From Heliopora coerulea (taxonomy: Eukaryota; Cnidaria; Anthozoa; Scleralcyonacea; Helioporidae): a stretch of 64,000 bases of DNA. Below, in pieces: positions 44,554 to 55,277 of this stretch (position 1 is its first letter; each line of letters opens with the position of its first letter). Made by a program: the position numbers and the translations under genes. The notes under the pieces were generated by a model. It worked only from the letters and a program-made list of their open reading frames with translations, searched no databases and had not been told where the DNA came from. The stretch is taken from positions 42,059 through 106,058 of the forward strand of contig JASJOG010000576.1 in NCBI GenBank assembly GCA_030142905.1, written 5' to 3'.

Positions 44554-46216
44554 CTGAACAGTTTTTTCTAACCTGCTCTAATTTACCTTCCAATAAAAAT
44601 TCGACAAAAAGTATATCTTAAAATAAGGTTTCGAGGAGAGACTGTAAACGAATCAATTGATAAGGAATTGAAACTAAGTATGTACTTCAAAACACCTACC
44701 ACCTATTTTTAACCCTAACACCAACTCTAACCCTAACCATAGCTCTGAACACAACCTAAAAGCCAGCATAACGCTTTAATTAATCCTTGAACTCCTTTCC
44801 ACCCCCTCGTTTCTAGGCTTCTTCCAGAAACGCTATTTTACTGTATAGTTTTTAGCATTTACCGTTTCCTATAAGGCACGCAATGATTGGTCAGTTACCG
44901 TGTTTATATCAGGCTATGCAAACACGGTTATGACATCACAGCGCCGCTTGACTCCAGAATTTGTTATAGACGCGAATGCGAACTTCTGATTGTTTTACGA
45001 ATCTACAAGAACTTGCTATTTGATATCGAAAATCAAGTTCGTTATTCACAATTATTATTGTTCAGTTCTTTCTTCATCTTATTAAAGAAATAGAAACTGT
45101 TTTGTTCTGTTAATATAGTCTGATGCAAACACTCGGACAGGTTGCGAGAACTCCCAAATGGCTGTATAATTCAAGTTCTCCCAACTTTCTCCTCGTGTTT
45201 ACATCACGCTATATAAACATGGCAAAACAATTTCAATTTCTTATTGAAAGTTTTTCAAAGTTTGGTTAACTTGTCACCAGAGGATAACTCCTATTAAGCA
45301 AACAACATGTGTCTAGTGCACAAGTTTGGTAATTCAAAGGAACGACAGAGCACTGTCCTCTTTCTACCTTCACTCTGTTAATTTTTCACTGACTGACAGT
45401 GAATTCATCTACTCATTACGGTATATCCATCGGAAAACGTATCCAGACTTTGAAAAAGCGACCTAACAACTGCGTTTAAATGAACGTCGGAGCATATTTA
45501 GTTAGACTTGGAATGCTGTATTTTATTGCATATTTTTGATATGTACAGGCTTTTCCAAGAAATATTTAAGTTCTGTCTGATACGTTGCAAGTCCATACGG
45601 CAAAAACGAACTCATATAGATCGTTTCAACTCAACCCCCTGAGACTCACAAGACAAAAGACATAGTCATCTTGGGTGAACGGCAAAATAACGTAATTAAA
45701 AATGGGTGGTTTAGGTAGAGCACAAATAACTAAACGAGTCTTACAACGAATGCCGTAATTATCAATGGAAAATTGTATGGGGTGCAAGCAGGAAAGAAAG
45801 GAAAGAATTGCCCCCACATGTGAAACAGTCCTATATTTCAAAATATACAACATCTTTTTTTTTAAGAAAACGGTGGGGGTTTTTTCGTTGTTTTCCTTTT
45901 TTTGTTTGTTTTTATTTTGTTCAATATTTTTTAGAGGAAATGCATTTTTGGAGCATTTTCAAAGCTCTAAAATAGAAAAGTACTTCCACGGATAGCAGAA
46001 AAATTATTGAACTGACTTCCCTTACAGAGAACCTGATTGCATCTCTGAAAACTGCATTTAAGTTAAAGTTAAAGAGAAAACTACAACCAGAAGTACTTGG
46101 AAATGACCCTTTTTGACCATTAAAGACTTTGGCATATCATATTCATCGAACTGAAATAATTACCACATTACATTCACTTACACTGGAAATTCTACCGATT
46201 TTTAAATATATCTTAA

Positions 46217-46312
46217 CAATTCCTTTGATTTTAGGTAGACTGGACTCCTCATCTTCAATGAGCTTATCGCAATACGGCTTGGTTACACCACTAGGCTTTC
46301 CGAAGCTATATT
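46217..46312 (-). pseudogene. Linker exon, unit C, splice donor lost
   Basis: The frame is open (YSFGKPSGVTKPYCDKLIED, EESSLPKIKGI) with the same acceptor as unit A. The donor reads TTG|TTAAG where A and B have TTG|GTAAG, a single G to T change that removes the GT. Probably skipped or dead. Confidence 0.65.
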
Positions 46313-46444
46313 CTAGGCCAGGAAATAAATAAACCGCAACCGACATTAGCAGAAATGAATTTAATACTAAAATGTGCTGTTTTAAAATACATTTAGACTA
46401 TGTTCATGCATCTGATGGTCCACAAATACAATTTAAAAAACATT

Positions 46445-46718
46445 AAAGTAAATGGTTTGAACCTGGGAGAATCGTAACCTGTTTGAGGAAGTTGATCGTC
46501 CAGGTTAGTGTAGTCTTGAGAAAGACTGTTGGTTGAAGTGACTGACGTTTCGACAGCCTTAGCAGCGGTCATCTTCAGAGTCAAAAGGACTCTGAAGATG
46601 ACCGCTGACTTTTGACTCTGAAGATGACCGCTGCTAAGGCTGTCGAAACGTCAGTCACTTCAACCAACAGTCTTTCTCAAGACTACACTAACCTGGACGA
46701 TCAACTTCCTCAAACATG
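46445..46718. mobile_element. Insertion with perfect 108-bp palindrome and two hammerhead-like motifs
   Basis: 46480-46587 is the exact reverse complement of 46609-46716, with a 21-bp spacer. The whole is bracketed by TTAAAAAACATT (46433-46444 and 46719-46730), which occurs once in unit A near 39456, so this is an insertion with a target duplication of about 12 bp or slightly more. Each arm carries CTGAAGA-T-hairpin-GAAACGTC with a 5-bp stem I (TGACT/AGTCA): minus at 46544-46578, plus at 46618-46652. It resembles a small Penelope-derived or retrozyme-like non-autonomous element. Confidence 0.7.
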
Positions 46719-47229
46719 TTAAAAAACATTGAAAGCATAAATACAATGGATCAATGAAAATTAAGTCGGGTACTGAAGACTTTCTTTCACAATATCTTCT
46801 TTCAAGCTCTTATTTTGTTTGAGAATAATTTTAGAATTCAGTTAAAACGACTAGGTGGAGTTAACTCATAGCAAGCAGTATCAGTCTACGAGTATTTTAC
46901 TCTAGACCATTTTACTTGTCAAGAGGAGAGATTCTGCTGATCGACGAAAACCGCAATGGTGAAAGGAATGATTACAGTGGAACCCCGTTAATACGACTAC
47001 ATTTGGGCAGAAAAAATTTGGTCGTTTTAACGGGGTGGTCGTGTTAAGGGCAGTGGATCAGATACGTTACAAATGTTTTTTTTAAATGACGTCATAGCAA
47101 GCGGTGTCAGATTTCAATTAGTATAACGCTAAAACCACAAAATAATCAACAAATAAATTTTATTAACTGAACAGAACTCAACAAAATTAACCAAATTTGA
47201 TGAATAAGCTTGATAATAAGCCCCTTTAA

Positions 47230-47814
47230 GAGTTATTTAAATTTCTTTAGGTTTAAAAAATTCTGTAGGCTTCCATTGGTTTTTCAGACACTCAAGCCAA
47301 TCGATTTGAGCTTGGCAGATTACTCTGGCGAGCTCATTTGCCGTTTTTGAATTTCCTTCCTGCTCGAGAAAATGCAAAGCATCCTGCATTGAGGATATTG
47401 CCGCTCGATACGAGGATAGTTTTGGCGCTACCAGGAGTTCTTCAACCTCATCATTACTGTCCTCGTGATTTTCTTCGCTTGCAGTGGTTGAATCGATTTG
47501 TTCACGTCCTACTTGCCGAAAAAGATGTCTTCCCAATTGTCTGGAAGTTCTTGACAAAATGGTGCATCAAGACATACATCTACCACTTGTCTCAATGAAT
47601 CTGTATTGTCTTCATTGGTTTCGTTTGCCAAGTCTTGAACTGCAGCAAGCTCGCTTTCAAGATCTGCAAATGGATCAAAGTCACTGCCACTGGAATCTAC
47701 TGTATTCGTATTTCCTTCGGAACCCAAGATACCTCCCTTGATGAAACACTTGACAATTGTAGTTTCGGAAACTTCATTCCACGCCATGGCCGTCCATCTA
47801 ACTGCCTGACGAAT
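47230..47814 (-). pseudogene. Tigger-like transposase, C-terminal part
   Basis: The minus strand reads WTAMAWNEVSETTIVKCFIK, GGILGSEGNTNTVDSSGSDF and an acidic tail (DFDPFADLESELAAVQDLAN), then in another frame KLSSYRAAISSMQDALHFLE and CQAQIDWLECLKNQWKP. These match the C-terminus of TIGD/Tigger proteins. It continues from 50598 once the hAT insertion is removed. Confidence 0.8.
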
Positions 47815-50597
47815 CAGGGATGCCAGCTTTTCTGGGCGATAATAAGCCAACCGCATGTTCAAAATAAGCCATAAAAAGCCAAACTCGAAAATTAAGGTGG
47901 GGACTGGGCCCAAATGACAATTGTAGTAATAATTATGCAAGTAACCAGTTTATCACTTTATCCGAGACATAAAAATTTTAAATTTCAACTCTATTTTACT
48001 TCGGTATACACTTTACATTTCAAAACATTTAACACAGTTCAAATAGTTGAAGTATATACATAAGATAGTCTATCATACAGGCATTCAGTTCAAAACTTGG
48101 TTTCAAAGAGAAGTTCATCTTCGTCAAAGGCTGAAGAGTTTTCCGTAGCATTATTACCTTTATACATGTTTTTATAGTTAAAAAGTTCAAGCATCCTCTT
48201 GGTTGCCACAAAATCCTTGCAGCACTTCTCCTTAAAATACAGATTGCCACAGATTCTAATAATAGCTTCGACCATTCGAGAACTCATCTTGTTTCGTGAT
48301 TTCGTCTTGATTGCTGGGACATAGGAAAAGATTCGCTCCACCACAGCATTGCTTGCTGGCGTAGTAAGACAGGTTAGGGCGTAGGCCGCAAGTTCACCAA
48401 AAGTTCTGTTGCCCATTAGGTTTTGATAGTCCAGTACACCAGCCCAACAGCTGACAGCATCAATTGGAATGCCTTTTTTGAAAACTCCATTCTCTTGCCA
48501 GTTGACATACAGGATACTCCGATATTGGTTGTTAATCTCCTGGATCTTCTCATGAATGAGGTGCTGCTTAATAGGACAAGCTATTAAAAATGTCCTTTGA
48601 GGGCGGCAGACGCTGTTTAACCTGTTCGGCTGCTTCTAAAAGCAACGAATGGCACCTTCCGTAGACTTCTCGAACTCTCCTGACCATCGTCTCGTCATTT
48701 TTCATCCTGCAAATTAACGCATCAGCTTCGAAGATAAATTTTGCTCCGTAGTAAACCTTGTCAGTTGGCAAGGGAACACCGGACGAATTATAGACCAGAC
48801 CTCTCAAACTGCTGTAGAACAGTTTGAGCTCTTTGACCGCCTCGATAGCTTCAGCATCAGTTGCCTGAAAATACGCATTGACTCTTTCGAACTCTGACAC
48901 CACAGGCGACAAGAAATGTAAGTAAAGGTAGTTGATTGGATCATGGAGCATTTCTTTGATGAGTCGTGCCTTATAACGGACGTTTGCTTCTCCTTCACAT
49001 TCAGCCAGGGAAAAGTACGTTTTCAATATCTCCCAATTCACGAGTATATTGAAAATTAGTTTTCCTCGCACCAACCATCTAGTCTGATTGCACTTCTTGA
49101 AGGGAAGAGGAATCGTGAAACTTTCCACACTGCTGTCTTCGAAAGTTTCAAAGAGTTCCTTGTAGGCGTCGCGACGAACTCCGCTTTAGGAAAACCACTT
49201 CGGTATTTCACTTAGCATAAACCAACATAGGCAGGCATTTTTTGAATGCATGTTTGATGCAGAGGGCCAATGAATGACAGAAGCACTTTATCAGAATACA
49301 GTTTGGAGACGCGGCTTTAATTCTCGACCATACAGAGTCATGCTCTCCGACCATAACAGATGCTCCGTTACTTGCATAACCGATGCAATCCGATAGACTC
49401 AGGCCAGTCTGTTCAAGGCAACTCTTCAGTGCTTCAAACAAATCCTTACCCGTTCCTTTCACAACTGGTATTAGACTCAAAAACGAGGTGACGACTCTCC
49501 TCTCCGGCTTGCTGTAATTAGCGAACTACCACGCAAAGATGTTTGCCGCAGGAAACGTCCATCGATTCATGAAGAATAACACAGCACTTTTGACCGGCCA
49601 TATCTGCGCAGAGATCTTCGTACAAAGCAGGAGCGATCACATCATTGATAAGCAGGTTGCACTTCGTTCGGTGTAACTTCATTTTCTCCAGCTTGCAGCC
49701 TTTTCCGTGCTGCACCACGATTTCACCCAGATGGTCAACTGCGTTGAGCGAGCTGTGGCATGTTATGGCAACAGCAACCTGAAGTTCCATCTCTTTATCG
49801 CGTTCATCTTCATTAAAACGTGGTATCTTTCTATTTCGGGATACCAGATTGGTTTGTCTTTTGTGCTTCGCGGACTGTTCGTGTTGACTGATATTTGACA
49901 ATCGCGGAGTAATATTGCTTCGGCACAACGAGCAGTAAGCATCTTCAGAACCATCTATGCCATTTTGAACTCAAAGAAATTTGTTTTGCCACTCTGACTT
50001 AAATTTTCTCGAGGAGTCATAATGACTTTTCCATTTGTTTCCTCCGCCACTTGCGGCCGGTTTGCTTAAGCTCATCAGTTATTGATTACTGATCAATGGT
50101 CATAAAATGAGCTTCACTCTAACTTAATGTGTCAAGTTTTAGGACATTTACTTTTTAAACTTTTATCCAGTTTCACTAATTAACTGACTTATTCTCTTTT
50201 TATACCTTAAACGGATCAAAATTCTTGAGTTATGATTGGTTGATGAAAATTTGGGCGGACCTCTGCGAAGACAACAGGCTGGATGACGATGTTCTAAATT
50301 AAGAATTCGTCTCTGATTGGTTGATAGTTATCCCATGGTTATCCAACTCTCGATACTTTGTACTGCGCTTTACCGTGATTCGGTAATTAGCCTTTCAAAG
50401 CAACAAAGCGGCGAATTTTAACCAATGAAAAACTGAACTATGGTTTAAAGACCGACGAATGTCCGTTTGTCTAGGAAAAAAGCCAAAAATAAGCCAAACA
50501 ACAGTAATAAGCCAAACGCAATTTTTCCAAGCCAAACCTTGTAAAAACAAGCCAAATTTGAGAAATTTGGCTTAAAAAAAGCAAACTGGCAACCCTG
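47815..50597 (-). mobile_element. hAT element nested in the Tigger transposase
   Basis: Ends CAGGGATGCCAGC and (reversed) CAGGGTTGCCAGTTTGC. It is flanked by TGACGAAT (47807-47814) and TGACAAAT (50598-50605), an 8-bp duplication with one difference. AAGCCAAA motifs repeat just inside both ends, a subterminal repeat array. Carries a decayed transposase. Confidence 0.9.
48085..49960 (-). pseudogene. hAT (ZBED/FAM200-like) transposase, frameshifted
   Basis: Fragments in three frames on the minus strand: LSNISQHEQSAKHKRQ (zinc-finger end), LINDVIAPALYEDLCADMAG, VVKGTGKDLFEALKSCLEQT and IGYASNGASVMVGEHDSVW, CHSLALCIKHAFKKCLP, FKKCNQTRWLVRGK, and the C-terminal dimerisation motif LTTPASNAVVERIFSYVPAI with KTKSRNKMSSRMVEAIIRI. 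Together they give the order of a complete hAT transposase of about 600 residues, broken by at least three frame changes. Confidence 0.88.
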
Positions 50598-51666
50598 TGA
50601 CAAATATCAACAGACATGCATACTTCCGACGCAGAAATACATTCATCCACTTTACTGACAACGTCTGTAAGCAGGCGTTTATAATACTGGAGCTTAAAAG
50701 CTTGAATAATACCGAGATCAAGTGCCTGCAGTCGTGATGTCGTGTTTTTGGGCAAGAAGACAACTTTAATTTCCTCATACATTTCATCCAGGTTTTCAGG
50801 GTGGCAAGGGCCATTGTCCATAAACAAGAGAATTCTTCTGTTTTCTTGTCTCAGTCACCGATTGAGTTTTGATAGAATTTTCATCATGATGCTACCTACC
50901 ATCCAGGCTTTTGGTTGGTTGAAATATTGGCGTGGTAAGTTATCTAAATCTCGGTGCCTTTAAAACATCTCGGTCTTGCTGATTTTCCAATTACGATCGG
51001 CTTTTCTTTTCCACCACTAGCGTTGACAAAGAACGCACATGTAATCCTATTCTTTGGCTATTTTCCGCCGGTGCAATTACGGGAAACTTCGACCCGTGAT
51101 TTGTTTGGAAAGGCTCTGAAAAACTGACCTGTTTCATCCATATTCCAGATATAGCGAGGTTCTCGTCCTTCCAAAATTTCCGAGAGTCTTTCATTCCACG
51201 GATCTACTGTTTCTTCTATAACATCCCCTGACTTTCCTGAAATGACCTTTGCCTTGATGCCACATCTCTTTTTAAAACGATCCAACCATCCGTTCAAAGC
51301 CTTGAATTTCTCTGGTGAACTTCTAGAACTTCTGCTATTTTTGTAGCCTTTTCTTGAAGCATTGGTCCTATAATCGGAATATTTTTGGATCTTGCTTTTC
51401 GAAACCAGTCGAGTAAAGCGTTGTCGATATCTTCATGCTGGGCGCCTCTTGACCGTTTGATAGTGCCCCTAACATTGGCCTCATAGTCTTTAACAATCTC
51501 ATCTTTCTTTAATAAGATGCTTTGAATCTGAGTTTTCGCTTAATTAAAGTGCTCTGCAATTTCTCTTGCGCTGGCAATAGGGTTCTTTTGCTTAAATATC
51601 ACGACTTCGTAACGTTTTTGTAAGTCAAGTTCCTGCAGTTTTCGCTAACAATTTGAAGACATGATG
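50598..51666 (-). pseudogene. Tigger-like transposase, N-terminal and DDE part
   Basis: From about 51666: LQELDLQKRYEVVIFKQKNP and IASAREIAEHFN (CENP-B N-terminal helix-turn-helix), KSRGAQHEDIDNALLDWFRK-like second DNA-binding part, then NGWLDRFKKRCGIKAKVISG, YIWNMDETGQFF (first Asp), FMDNGPCHPENL (second Asp) and LPKNTTSRLQALDLGIIQAF (third Asp in ALDLGI). The DDE_1 motifs are present but stops and frameshifts break the chain (for example between 51058 and 50827). Confidence 0.85.
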
Positions 51667-51869
51667 ACTGATCAAAGTACTTATACACAAAGCTGCGAAG
51701 CATGTTCCGACAAAAGGTAACAAATCAGGAAAATCCTCGAGTCATGTGTGAAAATTTTGCAGTGATTTAATAAGAAAAAGTGTGAAATATGGATCGATGA
51801 CAGATTCGGCGCTTTTCATAGCCTGCTCGTGCATACACTCGTATTTCCGCCGGTAACGTCGAAGGAGTC

Positions 51870-52316
51870 ATGTCTGGCTCGATGGAAAATATTTCTAGCA
51901 CAAAAGTAATCGAAGTTCCTTCTTGGATAAGGGGATATCCTGTTTACAAAGAATACTGGAGAATCAAGATTGATGGAGTTCTTGAACTAAAGCACGAACA
52001 TGACAATGAACAAGACAAGAACGCTATTGAGGTGATTAAGGGAGGTTTAGTTGGTTACATTCCAAGGGCACTAGCTTCTACAAATCATGGAACTGGGATA
52101 GTTTGTCATTTTTTAGCAAAGAGCGGCAGTATAGCAGAAGCTAAAGTTATTGGAACAGCTGTCAATCGTGGCGGGGGATATGGACTGGAGATTCCATGCA
52201 TTTACAAATTTATGGGGCAGGAAAAGAACATTGACTTGCTATGGAAATTGCTGGACATCCCGAATAACCTATCCGTTAGAGTCGAAATTGATATGTCGAG
52301 AAACGAAAGGTCTTAA
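51870..52316 (+). CDS. HIRAN-like domain protein (148 residues, intact)
   Basis: Uninterrupted single-exon frame from ATG 51870 to TAA 52316. Residues about 18-70 read IRGYPVYKEYWRIKIDGVLE, HEHDNEQDKNAIEVIKGGLV and GYIPRALA, the HIRAN pattern (an entry strand, a DxNAIxV core, VGYIPR). The rest (VCHFLAKSGSIAEAKVIGTA, GGGYGLEIPCIYKFMG) matches the tail of stand-alone HIRAN-like proteins that I recall from invertebrate genomes. In HLTF and relatives HIRAN binds 3' DNA ends; alone it has no known enzyme activity. It sits between a Tigger remnant and a Penelope remnant, so it may be transposon cargo or a single-exon retrocopy. Intactness among decayed neighbours suggests selection or youth. Confidence 0.7.
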   Translation: MSGSMENISSTKVIEVPSWIRGYPVYKEYWRIKIDGVLELKHEHDNEQDKNAIEVIKGGLVGYIPRALASTNHGTGIVCHFLAKSGSIAEAKVIGTAVNRGGGYGLEIPCIYKFMGQEKNIDLLWKLLDIPNNLSVRVEIDMSRNERS

Positions 52317-52329
52317 AATAAAGAAAGTG

Positions 52330-53010
52330 GAAAAGAGCTCATGTTGGCATTAGCCTCCAAATTCGCACTCAGATTCGGAAGTTATGCTCCAGTGCTTTCC
52401 CACACATTAACCTCCGCTTTGTTTTCTGTCCTTCTCTCCGATTGTCTCACTTTTTTGTCTTTAAGGACAGGATTCCCAGGGCCTTGAGATCTCGTGTCGT
52501 TTACCGTTTGAAGTGTCAACGTTGTAGTTCGTTGTATGTCGGCCAGACGAGTTGGCTTCTCCACGCACGAATCTCAGAGCACTTGGGCATTTCTGCATTT
52601 ACTGGCAAAAAACGGGTCAATCCTCATCCGACTAGCATCCTGTCACATCATTGTGACACTGGACACCCTGTCTCGCCTGATGACTTCACCATCTTGTCTT
52701 CTTCTTCCTTCAACTCTGAACTTCTTGTCAGAGAAAGTCTGCTTATCCGCAAACTAAATCCATCGCTTGATGCCAACATGGGCTCTTTTCCACTTTCTTT
52801 GTACTAAGACCTTTCGTTTCTCGACCTTTCCACTACATCTCAGTCTGCTGTTTCCTTTTGTCCTTCCCACTTCCGTTCTTAGGCCAATATCTCGTTTACG
52901 TATCATGTAACATACATTATATATCATCACCTTGTAATATAAGTTATTCATTCTCTGAGGATGTTGCGTGCAGCAACGAAACGTTAGAATTAAAATTATA
53001 ACCTTTAATA
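52330..53010 (+). pseudogene. Penelope-like element 3' end (GIY-YIG endonuclease plus 3' hammerhead-like motif)
   Basis: Open from about 52442 to 52807: SHFFVFKDRIPRALRSRVVY, RLKCQRCSSLYVGQTSW (YVG half of GIY-YIG), ARISEHLGIS, ILSHHCDTGHPVSPDDFTIL, LVRESLLIRKLNPSLDANMG. The endonuclease frame itself is intact but the RT portion is missing, so the element is 5'-truncated. A hammerhead-like motif follows at 52950-52990 in the expected 3' position. Confidence 0.85.
52950..52990 (+). ncRNA. Hammerhead-ribozyme-like motif at a Penelope 3' end
   Basis: Stem I ATTCT/AGAAT encloses CTGAGGA, T, GTTGC-GTGCA-GCAAC, GAAACGTT. All core blocks of a type I hammerhead with a very short stem III are present. 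The one deviation is the extra T after CTGAGGA, which is shared by every copy in the window. Confidence 0.55.
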
Positions 53011-53013
53011 TGC

Positions 53014-53470
53014 CTATTTTGCGTGTTTTTTGCAGGGCTTTATTATTTCTTCTCCAGTTGCCTTATGTGATGGAATAGACAATAACAATTCTAATTCATC
53101 CTTATGAACAACAGGCGACATCTCAGAGTTACTATCTGGTATAAAATTAATATCAGACGGACTTTGGTACCTGCCAAACGATGCAAGGATTTTCTTAGGC
53201 TGGTCAATAAAGTAACAGTTGAAAATCTCAGCAATAGTTTTATTTTCCGTTATTACTGCGTCGTCCTCAACTATTTGCAATATTGTATTTTTCTTTTCAA
53301 TGCCATCCTTAGACAAACACTTGATCAAGTTTCAAAGTTTACTTGAATTATTCTTGTGTTCAGAAGCCTTTTCTTTAAAATAGTCTTGCTTAGTTTTCTT
53401 AATCAATTTATTGACGCTATTTTTGACGATTGCTCGTCTATCATCTGAAGTAATCAAATGTCTTTCCATT
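53014..53470 (-). pseudogene. LINE fragment between endonuclease and RT
   Basis: The minus strand reads RAIVKNSVNKLIKKTKQDYF, then IKCLSKDGIEKKNTILQIVE, TENKTIAEIFNCYFIDQPKK and LELLLSIPSHKATGEEIIKP, the linker and first RT block (-SKATG-D-I) of CR1/L2-like LINEs. A stop separates the two parts. Truncated on both sides. Confidence 0.75.
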
Positions 53471-53474
53471 CCCT

Positions 53475-54032
53475 TTCAGTATTAAATATTTGCATGAAAA
53501 AGAAAACGTCGTAAGGCATTCTCGTACCTGTATTCAGCTGACGTAATAAGGGGAACCGGCGATTCTGTATCAACTTTATGAATGTCGTTTATCACAGTTA
53601 TTCATGTGTAAGCCTCTAAGCTTGCACTTGCATGTCACTGTACAACATTCATAACGTCGAAAGGGATGTCACTGTGTAGAGACAATTTCGTGTCGGAAAT
53701 CTTAGACTGAAAAATTGCCTGTAGTTCTCACTCATTTGCTTTAAAAGCAGTTCAGAAATTTTCATGTTAAGACTTGTCAGTGCACTCGAAAAGTGTACTG
53801 ACTGTTTGTGGAAGTCACTGTTGTATTATAACATTGATATATAAGATATCAAGGACTGAAGTTCGTTAATTCACTTGCCGATTAAATTGTCAAATCTGTT
53901 TCGTTGAAATTTTTTACGGCTAAAATAAAGGTATCATTAAACAAACGAATATTTTTGTACGTCATCATTTAGGTTTTTGTGTCCGCTTACCAATCTATAG
54001 AAGGCCAAAACGGCATTATGCAGGCGTCTTGA
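53475..54032. other. Non-coding; half copy of the 5654-5842 MITE
   Basis: About 53460-53570 resembles the right half of the MITE (TATTAAATATT-GCA, TATTCAGCTGACG, GAACCGGC). The remainder has no recognised feature. Confidence 0.5.
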
Positions 54033-54545
54033 TGTCAGTGGGTGGTTGGCTGGCTGGGTTTGTGGAAATTACGTGATAGCCCAATAAGTTTCGAGTGTGA
54101 GTGAAGAATTTACAGAACGTGAAGGACAGGTCGCCAATATCGAGGGTAGCGCGTGGTCCTACGTTTGACGTTAGAGAGAGGAGAACGTTCTGTGTTAGGC
54201 CTAGTTCAGACGTCGAAGTTCTGTCGCATTTAATTCGTCACATTTAATACTACGAAAACTCGACGGAGGTGACAAGTTTCAATTCAGAAGTAAAATTTAA
54301 TGTGTCGCATTTAATTCGAAGCTTGAAATGTGACACCAAACAGCGCGGTTGTTCATTATTTCACCAAGCGGAAAGAGGTCATTCAGACCAAAATTTTCAA
54401 AATAAGAAGAGAAATGTGGCTTAGATTACTCCGAATATTGCGCTATTAAGACGTTTCAGGAGTCATTTAATTCGTCATCATCGTTTGCTTTAACAGATAT
54501 TGTCCGGGTCTAATACTTCAATCCCTGTAACTGGCGACTTTTTTT
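54033..54545. repeat. Segmental duplication, inverted copy of 22205-22950
   Basis: Reverse complement of the 22 kb segment without the 197-bp LTR insertion (TGTTAGGCCTAGTTC, GAATTAAATGCGACACATT-type blocks). Confidence 0.8.
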
Positions 54546-54885
54546 ATTAGCCTCCCATTCACGCGTATCGTCAGTTTTCTCAACCACAGAGCAGTCTGGA
54601 CGGCTCTTCACTGGCACAGCACAAAGAAAACACTCTTGTTTTTTTCTCGTTTCCACAACTTGGACAAGTATTCTGCTCCTATGCCATGTTGAAAATCATA
54701 CTCGTGGGATCCACGAAGCTTCAAACGTTGTATCATTTGATAAGAAAACTAATTTTACTAATTTATGCATTTTTATCCGACTGTATTTTATGCGACTTCT
54801 GAATCAACATCAAATTTCCGTCGAATTCCGTCGAATGGGATTATAGAGGAAGGAACACAGTAGAATCAACAGCAATCGGTAAAAG

Positions 54886-55260
54886 GGGGGGTAATGGAGA
54901 ATGATCAGTTGAAGTTGTTGTGGCATTTTGAATACAAACTGAGGAAATATAATAAAGCTAGAAGGCCAGACATTACACAAGAGGACAAGGTAGGGAAACG
55001 GATCTGACTGGAGGACATGGCTTGTCCTCACGGACAAAATATTGAAGAAATACATTGGGAAAAGTTAAACAAGGACCAACAGTTAGCGTTTGAAACGAGA
55101 GGGAAGCGACCGGGATTACATGTAGAGATGATACCAATGGTAATAGGATGTCTTGGAGGTGGTATCAATAAATTACAACAACAAATTGATAAACTAATAT
55201 GACATGAGAACGAAACTAAATGGGTGGCGAGAAACATCCAGAAAATAGTATAAATGGAAA
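54886..55260 (+). pseudogene. Restriction-like-endonuclease (R2-type) retrotransposon fragment
   Basis: The plus strand reads ENDQLKLLWHFEYKLRKY, ARRPDITQEDK, LEDMACPHGQNIEEIHWEKL, HVEMIPMVIGCLGGGINKLQ. The RRPDI...DMACP layout is that of the restriction-like endonuclease at the C-terminus of R2-like elements and parallels ARRPDIV...IDIAVP in the 57-61 kb element. Short, one internal stop (55007), a different lineage from its neighbour. Confidence 0.7.
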
Positions 55261-55277
55261 GTGAGATACTGTTACGC

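Larger units (their letters stand above)
44611..46963 (-). repeat. Repeated exon unit C (lacks the death-domain part)
   Basis: Matches unit A from about 37680 to 39650 (AAAATAAGGTTTCGAGGAGAG, CCCTAACC repeats near 44707-44740, CACAGCGCCGCTTGACTCC, CCCTTTTTGACCATTAA, linker exon, TTAAAACGACTAGGTGG). The break at about 44611 excludes the death-domain exon. It carries an insertion (46445-46718) that A lacks. Confidence 0.85.
46975..51700 (-). mobile_element. Tigger/pogo-like element interrupted by a hAT
   Basis: The terminus CAGTGGAACCCCGTTAATAC begins at 46975 next to TA (46973-46974). The other terminus was not found past the transposase start (about 51666), so the 5' side is truncated or eroded. 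The transposase is on the minus strand and split by the hAT at 47815-50597. Confidence 0.8.
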
